From contig JAYYZF010000087.1 in the NCBI GenBank assembly GCA_036340215.1, positions 1-9,811 of the forward strand: a DNA stretch of 9,811 nt. Direction: 5' to 3'. The translations under genes and the position numbers were made by a program. Positions 1 to 5,591 of this stretch are shown here, piece after piece. Under the pieces are notes generated by a model that saw nothing but the letters and a program-made list of their open reading frames with translations, made no database searches and was not told where the DNA came from. Source of the DNA: JABJPE01 sp036340215. GTDB taxonomy: Bacteria; Pseudomonadota; Gammaproteobacteria; Comchoanobacterales; Comchoanobacteraceae. Every line of letters begins with the position of its first letter. Positions within the stretch are counted from its first letter, which is position 1.

Positions 1-205
1 TTGTTGTAAACTTTTTAGCTAAACCATGGAAATTAAGTGAAACTGAGGCTAATACTTGTGCCCCATCATCTTCCAATATTTCTGTTTCTGAGCAATATGG
101 AACAAAATCAGGATACGAACTAACATTTGCAACTAAGTTGTACATATCTTCCTTTATATGGGGTATAATCTTTTCTTTGTAAATAGTTTTCATGTTTAAA
201 GCCAT
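1..205 (-). CDS. ratA: RatA/COQ10-type START-domain protein, 5' part only
   Basis: This is the first 68 codons of a minus-strand gene that continues past the left edge. The protein begins MALNMKTIYKEKIIPHIKED and then shows YNLVANVSSYPDFVPYC, the hallmark N-terminus of the RatA/COQ10 (SRPBCC, START-like) family. Later residues (GAQVLASVSLNFHGLAKKFTT) match the beta strands of that fold. Family members bind ubiquinone or another lipid in a hydrophobic cavity. E. coli RatA has also been described as an inhibitor of 70S ribosome assembly, so the 'toxin' label is debated. Divergence from smpB is the same arrangement as in E. coli and strengthens the call. The start could be the ATG at 205 or the one four codons in at 193. 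Neither has a clear Shine-Dalgarno. I prefer 205 because the promoter-like element at 225-238 leaves room for a short leader. Confidence 0.85.
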   Translation of the reverse strand, partial: MALNMKTIYKEKIIPHIKEDMYNLVANVSSYPDFVPYCSETEILEDDGAQVLASVSLNFHGLAKKFTT

Positions 206-224
206 GATTTTAATAGCAAGCAAT

Positions 225-238
225 ATTATATTATAGCA
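225..238 (-). promoter_or_regulatory. Extended -10 promoter element for the ratA-like gene
   Basis: Read on the minus strand this is TGCTATAATATAAT: a perfect TATAAT at 235-230 preceded by the TGn of an extended -10, with a second overlapping TATAAT at 230-225. Transcription would start about 18-20 nt before the ATG at 205. A -35 would fall inside the first codons of smpB and none is obvious, which is normal for extended -10 promoters. The plus-strand promoter of smpB must share this 41-bp gap or lie further upstream. TATATT at 227-232 is a possible -10 for it without a convincing -35. Confidence 0.45.
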
Positions 239-246
239 GTATAAGA

Positions 247-717
247 ATGAGTAAAAAACCAAAAAAATCACTAAATCAAATAGCTACAAATAAGAAAGCT
301 AGCCACGATTATTTTTTCGATAAAACTTTTGAAGCTGGCATAGCGCTCGAGGGCTGGGAAATAAAAAGTATTAGAGAAGCTAGAGTGCAACTTAAAGAAA
401 GTTATATAATAATAAAAAAAGGGGAAGCTTTTTTAATAGGCTGCCATATTAGTCCGCTTAATTATATTTCCTCTCACCAAAAAGCCGATCCAGTGCGAAC
501 TAGAAAGCTACTACTCCACCGAAAAGAACTTAACAACCTTATTGGAGCAGTTAGTCAACAAGGCTTTACTATAGTTCCAGTAAATTTACATTGGAAAAAA
601 CATTTAGTTAAAATAAAAATAGCCCTGGGAAAGGGGAAGAAACTACACGACAAGAGAGCAAGTGCAAAAGAAGCAGATTGGCAACGTAGCAAAGATCGAC
701 TTGTCAAAGATAAGTAA
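247..717 (+). CDS. smpB: SsrA-binding protein SmpB
   Basis: SmpB (156 aa, normal family length) binds the tRNA-like part of tmRNA and delivers it with EF-Tu to ribosomes stalled on non-stop mRNA. The family pattern runs the whole length: a basic N-terminus, NKKASHDYF then EAGIALEGWEIKSIRE (residues about 15-45, oligonucleotide-binding barrel), FLIGCHISPLNY (62-73), RKLLLHRKELNNLIG (87-101), GFTIVPVNLHWKK (106-118) and IALGKGKKLHDKR (125-137). The lysine/arginine-rich C-terminal tail (138-156) is the segment that enters the mRNA channel. The ATG at 247 is the only start that gives the standard N-terminus. There is no strong Shine-Dalgarno. The partner RNA gene lies about 1.2 kb downstream on the same strand. 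The gene converges with the next one with only 9 bp between stop codons and no terminator hairpin visible. Confidence 0.98.
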   Translation: MSKKPKKSLNQIATNKKASHDYFFDKTFEAGIALEGWEIKSIREARVQLKESYIIIKKGEAFLIGCHISPLNYISSHQKADPVRTRKLLLHRKELNNLIGAVSQQGFTIVPVNLHWKKHLVKIKIALGKGKKLHDKRASAKEADWQRSKDRLVKDK

Positions 718-726
718 GTGTAAAAT

Positions 727-1797
727 CTAACTAGCCTTGCTTAAAAACCAGTTAGAAGCCAAAAAATCATGCTTGTAAAAACTAAAGTATCTTTTTATTA
801 AGGCAGCGACTGGAATCGAAAAGAACATTCCCCAAATCCCAAATAAATTACCTCCAATTATTAAGGCAAGCATAACACAAAGAGGATTTAGACCAACACT
901 TCCACCTACTAAACGTGGGGTCATAAAAAAGCTGTCTAAGATGTAAGCAATTAAAAATATTACCCCAACTCCAATTATTACCCAATAACTTGCCCCAGTA
1001 GCAAAAGCTACAATAAGTGAGCTGAATAAACCTAAGGAGAAACCAACATAAGGTATTAAGCTCAAAAGTCCAGTACATATGCCGATAACAATAGCAAAAT
1101 TCAAACCGATTATTGATAATGAAAAGCTATAGTAACAAGCTAAAATAGTTGAAATAACTATTTGTCCTCTTAGAAACCCACCCATAACATCGTCTATCGC
1201 ATCTTCAATAGTAGTAAACATGTTATTATATCGGGCTGGTAACCAAGAACTAATGACCTTATTTATTTCCCTATGGGAAATAGATACGTAGAAGAAAAAT
1301 ACTGGAAATAAGAATATAGAAATTATGCTTAATACAGTATAAATGATATTTGAGAGGGCTGACTGAAATGCCGAACCTACCCAAACTAAAGATTTTGCAG
1401 ATATATTAGGCATATGAGATTTGATAAATGAAAGTAAGGAAAAGTCATCTAGATCGAAATTAAAACCCTTAGAGGATGCTATACTTACTAAATTTTTAGC
1501 AACACCAACAACAAATTGAGGAAAGTCTTCAAGGAAAAACTGTAATTCTGAGACAAGGTTAGGTATGAAAATAAATAAAACTGATAAAATTATTAGTAGA
1601 ATGAATAATAATATCACGAAAGCGGAATAATGCCTTTTTATACCTATTGCTTCTAGCTTCTCGAATATTGGCAAACAAAAATAAGATAAAACCCACGCAA
1701 ATAATAGAGGTTTAAGTGCTGTATCAAGCCCGATCAAGCAAAATATTAAAACTAAAAGCCCTGCTCCCAAAAAAAGCCAAATAGATTTATTATCCAT
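727..1797 (-). CDS. AI-2E family transporter / PerM-like membrane protein
   Basis: A 356-residue inner-membrane protein of the AI-2E exporter (PerM/YdiK/TqsA) superfamily. About eight hydrophobic helices are visible: two at the N-terminus (residues about 5-40), one at 55-80, a soluble stretch (85-140), then a membrane-rich C-terminal half. Family hallmarks are GGFLRGQIV, LLSLIPYVGFSLG, and the C-terminal run TPRLVGGSVGLNPL followed by IIGGNLFGIWGMFFSIPVAA. Members have been linked to quorum-signal export, Na+/H+ antiport or osmotic tolerance, so the substrate here is unknown. I chose the ATG at 1797, which has GGGTAG about 7 nt upstream and suits the promoter at 1830-1858. A GTG at 1812 would add MGRLV but has no ribosome binding site. 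The gene is alone on its strand between smpB and ssrA. Confidence 0.93.
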   Translation of the reverse strand: MDNKSIWLFLGAGLLVLIFCLIGLDTALKPLLFAWVLSYFCLPIFEKLEAIGIKRHYSAFVILLFILLIILSVLFIFIPNLVSELQFFLEDFPQFVVGVAKNLVSIASSKGFNFDLDDFSLLSFIKSHMPNISAKSLVWVGSAFQSALSNIIYTVLSIISIFLFPVFFFYVSISHREINKVISSWLPARYNNMFTTIEDAIDDVMGGFLRGQIVISTILACYYSFSLSIIGLNFAIVIGICTGLLSLIPYVGFSLGLFSSLIVAFATGASYWVIIGVGVIFLIAYILDSFFMTPRLVGGSVGLNPLCVMLALIIGGNLFGIWGMFFSIPVAALIKRYFSFYKHDFLASNWFLSKAS

Positions 1798-1829
1798 AAC
1801 TAGTCTACCCACTAAAATACTTAAATTTT

Positions 1830-1858
1830 AGTTTAAACCAAACTATTTCACATAACAA
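1830..1858 (-). promoter_or_regulatory. Candidate sigma70 promoter of the AI-2E/PerM-like gene
   Basis: On the minus strand TTGTTA (1858-1853) is separated by 17 nt from TAAACT (1835-1830), four of six matches in each box. Transcription would begin near 1823, about 25 nt upstream of the ATG at 1797. The -10 is embedded in a short inverted repeat, AGTTT-AAACC-AAACT (1830-1844). Whether that repeat has a regulatory role cannot be told from one sequence. Confidence 0.4.
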
Positions 1859-1930
1859 CAAAGCGTATGAAAATTATTCTTGAACTTATAAAAGTTTTTT
1901 TCTAAATACAACTTAACTTTAAACTTAACC

Positions 1931-1936
1931 TATAAT
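1931..1936 (+). promoter_or_regulatory. -10 box of the ssrA promoter
   Basis: A perfect TATAAT lies 21 bp before the mature 5' end of tmRNA, so a short precursor leader is expected, to be trimmed by RNase P. No good -35 hexamer is found at 16-18 bp. Instead two copies of AACTTAAC (1910-1917 and 1922-1929) stand immediately upstream at a 12-bp period. The strong -10 suits a highly expressed stable RNA. Confidence 0.55.
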
Positions 1937-1956
1937 ATGTTAATATTTATAGATAT

Positions 1957-2349
1957 GGGGGTGACTGGATTCGACGCGAGTTGCATTGCCCTAGGAGCAT
2001 GTCGAGCAGGTAACGCCACTCGTTAAAATGCATTACAAACAATAGTTGCAAATAACTCAACTAAACCAGTCGCAGTAGCTGCTTAAGCTACTTATGCTGC
2101 ATTTATAGCAGCCGACCCATTGCCTGCTAAGTGCCGGTTATTAGTTTGTTCTTCGGAACAGCGCAATGGTCATACTTAATCGGATCGCAGTAGAGTTTTC
2201 TTGTGGCAAAGCTGTTAAATTTAACACAAGACCGCTTAAGTAGGTCCTGTCTATTGGAACTGCTTAAGTTAAAACGTAAATAGACTAAACATGTAGTGCC
2301 GAAGGTTGTGGGCTTACGGACGCGGGTTCAATTCCCGCCACCTCCACCA
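1957..2349 (+). ncRNA. ssrA: Transfer-messenger RNA (tmRNA, SsrA), one-piece form
   Basis: tmRNA rescues ribosomes stalled on mRNAs without stop codons and tags the incomplete protein for proteolysis. The 5' end GGGGGTG pairs with the 3' CACCTCC in a seven-pair acceptor stem (one G-U). Discriminator A and an encoded CCA follow, ending at 2349. The conserved 5' CTGGATTCGACG (1964-1975) and the T-arm GCGGGTTCAATTCCCGC near the 3' end (2322-2338) are diagnostic. The length of 393 nt is slightly above the E. coli RNA (363 nt). The resume site AATAGTTGCAAAT (2041-2053) fits the TAGT-N-GCA context. The tag stop sits in the loop of a hairpin (GTAGC-TGCTTAA-GCTAC, 2075-2091), as in E. coli helix 5. 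It is the continuous, non-permuted kind. It lies on the same strand as smpB, with one opposite-strand gene in between. Confidence 0.98.
2048..2086 (+). other. tmRNA proteolysis-tag reading frame (ANNSTKPVAVAA)
   Basis: The resume codon is GCA at 2048, placed by the conserved TAGTTGCAAA context. The frame reads Ala-Asn-Asn-Ser-Thr-Lys-Pro-Val-Ala-Val-Ala-Ala and ends in a single TAA at 2084-2086. The AN start and the C-terminal AVAA keep the features recognised by SspB/ClpXP-type proteolysis in other species (ANDENYALAA in E. coli). The middle (STKPV) differs from the usual acidic/aromatic DENY or DSNY core and includes Lys and Pro. Confidence 0.88.
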
Positions 2350-2376
2350 TTATTTATTTCATGCAAATAATTTTTT
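2349..2376 (+). terminator. Weak intrinsic terminator after ssrA
   Basis: ATTATTT (2349-2355) pairs with AAATAAT (2365-2371) around a 9-nt loop and is followed at once by five more T residues. The stem contains no G-C pair, so it would be a poor terminator on its own. Its position immediately at the CCA end and its T-run are what one expects for tmRNA transcription end and 3' trimming. Confidence 0.45.
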
Positions 2377-2494
2377 AAGTAAAAAGATAGCAAGAATTTT
2401 TTACACGCTCATATACTAACCACATTATTTATTCTCATAATAAAAACTCTCAAAATTAAGAGAAAGAAATATGACTTAAATTATAAAATTTTTT

Positions 2495-2535
2495 CATCTT
2501 ACTAGTGAAAATAGTTTGACTAGATGATTTTTTTT
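2495..2535 (+). repeat. Imperfect dyad with following T-run upstream of the ATP-grasp gene
   Basis: CATCT (2495-2499) and AGATG (2522-2526) are complementary, with an inner AGT/ACT pair continuing the stem across a 4-nt bulge. A run of eight T follows (2528-2535). It could be a second, weak terminator for read-through from ssrA or an operator overlapping the -35 box of the next gene. The stem is short and the region is very AT-rich, so chance is possible. Confidence 0.25.
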
Positions 2536-2544
2536 ATCTAATTT
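2516..2544 (+). promoter_or_regulatory. Candidate promoter of the Cj0069-type ATP-grasp gene
   Basis: TTGACT (2516-2521, five of six matches) is followed after 17 nt by TAATTT (2539-2544, a weak -10). Transcription would begin near 2551, inside the apparent N-terminal extension of the next gene. That agrees with translation starting at the ATG at 2581 rather than the one at 2548. The rest of 2377-2515 is AT-rich with no other signal I can support. Confidence 0.35.
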
Positions 2545-2580
2545 TATATGGTTTATATCATTAATGGACAAAATAATCAT

Positions 2581-3618
2581 ATGAAAAAATCTATTGTATT
2601 TTTTGAAGTAAAGGGTGGAAACGATAAAAATAAAGATGGGCTTAGGGGAGATACAATGCCTATGATATCTGCATTAAAAAAGAAGGGATGGCATGCAGAA
2701 CAACTTTTTTATAGCAATAGCGATAAAGAAAAAATATTAAAATACGTAAAAGAAAATTTTTCCGGTTATGTTAGCAGAATAAACCCAGGAAACATTAAAG
2801 ATGGTGAAGAAAATTATATGTCTTTACTGCAATCACTTACAGATTTTGGTCTGAAAGGTTTTCCAGATCCAAAAACAATGACCAACTTTGGCTGTAAAGG
2901 TTCTTTAGTAAAACTTGCTGATTCAGATTTGGTTCACAGTGACACTTATGCCTATTATAATAAAGAAGATTTCGCAGAAGGTCTTGCCATGACATTGTCA
3001 TATGGGGAAAGAGTAATCAAAAAAAATAGAGGATCTGCTGGAGAAGGCATTTGGCGTATTCAGGTCATTGGCGATAACAACCCTAGAGGGATGCCTTATC
3101 CTTTAGACACTATGGTTAAGTGTACCGAAGCTGTAGACAACCATATTGAGGAAATGAGTTTAGGTAATTTCATAAACTATTGTGAGAAGTATTTTGAAGA
3201 TTTAGGAGCATCTATTGTTGATATGCGCTACCTTCCTAGAATTATGGAAGGAGAAGTGAGGATATTACTCGTTGGATCTGAGCCAATTTTTGTAGTTCAC
3301 AAAAAACCAAAAAAATCAATTCATGCATTCTCGGCAACCCTTTTTTCAGGAGCTAATTATCGATACGACTCTCCTCAAAAATGGCAAAAACTTGTTGATA
3401 TGTTTAACAGAAATTTAACTAAAATGAATGAAAAAATAGGAGTTAAAACTTCTCCTCTTTTCTGGACAGCAGACTTTATACTAGATATAGATAACAATAA
3501 AGAAGATATTTTTATATTAAGTGAAATAAATTGCTCATGTGTTGGATTTACAAGTAACCTTGATCTAGGGATACAAGATATCATTGCAGATAAGATTATA
3601 GAATCATTTGCGTCGTAA
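2581..3618 (+). CDS. Cj0069 family protein, ATP-grasp fold, function unknown
   Basis: A 345-residue soluble protein with no signal peptide or membrane segment. The start MKKSIVFFEVKGGNDKNKDG and the next block RGDTMPMISALKKKGW match the Cj0069-type family, a group of uncharacterised proteins with an ATP-grasp-like core. ATP-grasp features, numbered from this start: KKNRGSAGEGIWRIQ (about 148-162, phosphate-binding loop), VDMRYLPRIMEGEVRILLVG (about 214-233, with the adenine/ribose-side Glu) and SEINCSCVGF (about 320-329, metal-binding Glu and Asn). Relatives such as glutathione synthetase join a carboxylate to an amine with ATP. The substrates of this family are not known. An ATG at 2548 would add 11 residues (MVYIINGQNNH) but has no ribosome binding site and is not family-like. 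The ATG at 2581 also has only a weak one. The gene appears monocistronic and converges with decayed genes. Confidence 0.85.
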   Translation: MKKSIVFFEVKGGNDKNKDGLRGDTMPMISALKKKGWHAEQLFYSNSDKEKILKYVKENFSGYVSRINPGNIKDGEENYMSLLQSLTDFGLKGFPDPKTMTNFGCKGSLVKLADSDLVHSDTYAYYNKEDFAEGLAMTLSYGERVIKKNRGSAGEGIWRIQVIGDNNPRGMPYPLDTMVKCTEAVDNHIEEMSLGNFINYCEKYFEDLGASIVDMRYLPRIMEGEVRILLVGSEPIFVVHKKPKKSIHAFSATLFSGANYRYDSPQKWQKLVDMFNRNLTKMNEKIGVKTSPLFWTADFILDIDNNKEDIFILSEINCSCVGFTSNLDLGIQDIIADKIIESFAS

Positions 3619-3691
3619 AGATATAATTACCCTGTAAAATAGTCTTTGATTCAAGAAACTAATATTTAGATAGTAGCTAAAAAAATATGAA
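3619..3691. other. Convergent intergenic gap with a 7-bp inverted repeat
   Basis: TTGATTC (3646-3652) recurs inverted as GAATCAA (3689-3695), the second copy overlapping the stop codon of the opposing pseudogene. The 36-nt spacing is long for a terminator hairpin and there is no T-run on either side. I would not call it a terminator. No other signal is seen. Confidence 0.2.
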
Positions 3692-4654
3692 TCAAGAATT
3701 ATCTTTAATAAACTTTTTATAAACATAAAAAGCAGGCATTTTCCTCAGAGTATCGCCACTGTCATCAACTAAACCATAGCCTGGCGCGATTAATTGGTGC
3801 CAATACAATCTCTTGACAGCCTTTGTATTCTTAACGATTTCATGATAATCCAACATATATTTAGCGTAAACCTCCTCTGAAACACTTGTTTCTTCAGACG
3901 CCCCAAGAAGAGGCTTCACTCTATTCTTATAAAAAGATTTCAATGCTGAAACTTTATATCCATATAATATTGGACTATACTTTCCTTTGCTCAATAAAGG
4001 CCAATTTACTTCGCTTATGTATATATCGTCAGAAGATTTTCTTGACAACTTACTTATAGCATATAAAAGCTTTACTTTGTTCTTGGTATCGAAAAAGAAT
4101 AGCTGTTTATTATAAGGTGAGCCTCTCCTATCAACATAGAGAAGACTAGAAATAGCATTGTACTTGACTTTGTAGAGGTTAAATAAACTTCTTACAGAAT
4201 TAGAATATTCGAAATCTATAACACTTGGCCCAATCAGTTTTACTCCCTTGAACTCTGCATCTCTTATTCTTTGAATAACTTTGTAAAAACGCAAATATTC
4301 ATCTACACCAAAAAAACCCCATTTTGAGCGATTAATTGCATTTCAAACTTGAAATTCACTAACATATGGAGAAAAAGCTTGGAATATTATTCTAATATTT
4401 TTACTCAAAATATCATGATTCTCAATATTATCTCTATCCTGTAAAATATTTAAAACTATAGATATGCTTCTATCTTGCTCTTTGAACTTTTTTACAAATG
4501 ATAAGTATTTGGTAATATTATGCACTTCCCATAGTGGCATTCTTATTAATAAATTCTTTACGCCAAGCTCCTTTACTAATTCGAATTGAGACTCACCTTT
4601 ATCAACATTAACACCAATGCCATAAGAAGTAGTTTTATTAGGCTTGAAAAACAT
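3692..4654 (-). pseudogene. Glycosyl-hydrolase-like (TIM-barrel) gene split by an in-frame TGA
   Basis: Two consecutive open segments (4654-4346 and 4342-3692) lie in the same frame and are separated only by TGA at 4345-4343. Read through, they give one 320-residue protein: SYGIGVNVDKGESQFELVKE, LGVKNLLIRMPLWEV, SIVLNILQDRDNIEN, SPYVSEFQV-stop-NAINRSKWGFFGVDEYLRFY, KLIGPSVIDFEY, LLYVDRRGSPYNKQ, YISEVNWPL (Glu215 is a candidate active-site residue) and RLYWHQLIAPGYGLVDD. The pattern is that of hypothetical glycosyl-hydrolase-fold proteins found with LPS-core genes. This is recognised by sequence style and not by a search. The stop probably replaces Gly (one base from GGA) in the run FQVGNAINR. 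The downstream half could only restart from TTG at 4294 with no ribosome binding site. The 5' end overlaps the kinase remnant and may itself be trimmed. Confidence 0.75.
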
Positions 4655-5021
4655 CTCGCATCGTAAAAGAATTATTTAAGTTATTAGATACAAAGTAACT
4701 TTGCCTAAGAAGATAATTTTTATATGTTTCTCGATATAATACAGGATCAGGACATAATACTCCCAAATCAAGTAATTTTAGAGAATTATAATACGAACGT
4801 TTTGCTTTAGAATCTCTAAAATATCTATATATTATGCCATTTAAAATATGAGGAACTTTAAAAGATTTAATCACCAATTCTAGATCATCATATACTGTAA
4901 TTTTTAGCTCATTTCTCCCTTTATATATAAAACTTTCTATAGATTCATAATTTTTTATTGTATCATCTAATTAGGTATATTTTTCATATTTAGGGTTAAA
5001 TTTATATTTTGAGACTGACAT
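4638..5021 (-). pseudogene. Remnant of an InaA/Kdo-type lipopolysaccharide kinase (N-lobe only)
   Basis: From the ATG at 5021 the frame reads MSVSKYKFNPKYEKYT, then a TAA at 4973-4971 (codon 17). It then continues open through FIYKGRNELKITVYDDLELV, IKSFKVPHILNGIIYRYFRD, SKAKRSYYNSLKLLDLGV, PDPVLYRE, YFVSNNLNNSFTMRDVFQA and ends at 4638. The VIKSFKVP...YRYFR-SKAKRSY...LLDLG block is the N-lobe of LPS-core kinases (InaA/WaaP/KdkA type), with Lys52 as the likely ATP-binding lysine. Working relatives run to about 200-250 residues with an HGD-type catalytic loop. Here nothing follows DVFQ, so the catalytic C-lobe is missing. With an early nonsense codon and a deleted second half, function is very unlikely. 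It sits 63 bp after the deformylase-like gene on the same strand, with GGA five bases before its ATG. Confidence 0.75.
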
Positions 5022-5084
5022 ATAGATCCATAAATAAAATAAGCATTGAGATCATCATAAAAATAAATTACCTAATAAGACAAA

Positions 5085-5579
5085 TCAACGTTTAATTTTT
5101 AATATCAGCATTTTTCTCTTCGTCGGACTCAAATAATCAAGAAAAGTTTTCCCGTTTAAGTAATCTATCTCATGCTGAATTACCCTAGCTAATAAACCAG
5201 CTGCACTCATGTTTTTTTTCACACCAAATTCATCGTAGTATATTAATTCTATATTAGCTGGTCTTTTTATTTTGGCTTTTATACCAGGAAATGAAAGTGA
5301 TGCCTCCATCATTACTGAGGTTTCATCCGAGAAACTAGTTATTTCAGGGTTTACTAATTTATAAAGTTGTTTTTTACCTGATTCTTGTATATCCACAACT
5401 ACTAACTGCTCTAGAATACCTAACATATTAGCACCTATACCTAGGGCTTTATGGTGATATAAAGTATCAGTCATATCTGATAATTTCTGCTGTAACTTAT
5501 TATCAAAAGTAGTAACTTTAGATGCTTTCTGTTCAAAAATAGGATCTGGGCCAAAAACTAAATTTAAAATCGCCATCAT
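5085..5579 (-). CDS. Peptide-deformylase-like protein with substituted catalytic residues
   Basis: A full-length (164 aa) member of the peptide deformylase fold family. Active enzymes remove formyl from the N-terminal Met of new proteins using a metal held by one Cys and two His. All three motif positions are recognisable but altered. Motif 1 (GxGLAAPQ) is GIGANMLG at 47-54, with the catalytic Gln replaced by Gly54. Motif 2 (EGCLS) is EASLS at 92-96, with ligand Cys replaced by Ser94 (codon TCA). Motif 3 (QHEIDHLNG) is QHEIDYLNG at 135-143, keeping His136 and Glu137 but with the second His replaced by Tyr140 (TAC). Fold residues such as ILNLVFGPDPIFEQKA, VNPEIT and YYDEFG remain. Catalysis is therefore unlikely, yet the frame is uninterrupted. 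The start is ATG 5579, or the second ATG at 5576. It begins 12 bp after the transporter stop codon and probably shares its transcript. Confidence 0.88.
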   Translation of the reverse strand: MMAILNLVFGPDPIFEQKASKVTTFDNKLQQKLSDMTDTLYHHKALGIGANMLGILEQLVVVDIQESGKKQLYKLVNPEITSFSDETSVMMEASLSFPGIKAKIKRPANIELIYYDEFGVKKNMSAAGLLARVIQHEIDYLNGKTFLDYLSPTKRKMLILKIKR

Positions 5580-5591
5580 ACACCATTTGAA

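Noticed and set aside
848..1078. 76-codon open frame on the minus strand
   Set aside because: It lies wholly inside the AI-2E/PerM-like gene in another frame and has a composition (many Cys, Trp and Phe) typical of an out-of-frame reading.
2281..2349. A separate tRNA gene ending in CCA
   Set aside because: The T-arm and acceptor belong to the tRNA-like domain of tmRNA. The acceptor partner is at 1957-1963 and there is no anticodon arm nearby.
3375..3584. 69-codon minus-strand open frame
   Set aside because: It is antisense to the well-supported Cj0069-type gene and shows no family pattern or ribosome binding site.
3646..3695. Terminator from the TTGATTC/GAATCAA inverted repeat
   Set aside because: The loop of 36 nt is too long and no T-run follows on either strand.
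3692..4294. Treating the 200-residue segment as an independent gene
   Set aside because: Its only start is TTG without a ribosome binding site, and the 16 codons before it continue the same protein back to the TGA at 4343-4345. It is the downstream half of one broken gene.
4971..4973. Programmed read-through or recoding of the TAA and TGA in the two adjacent broken genes
   Set aside because: The kinase also lacks its catalytic half, the two stops differ, and no stimulatory structure is evident. Ordinary gene decay explains both more simply.
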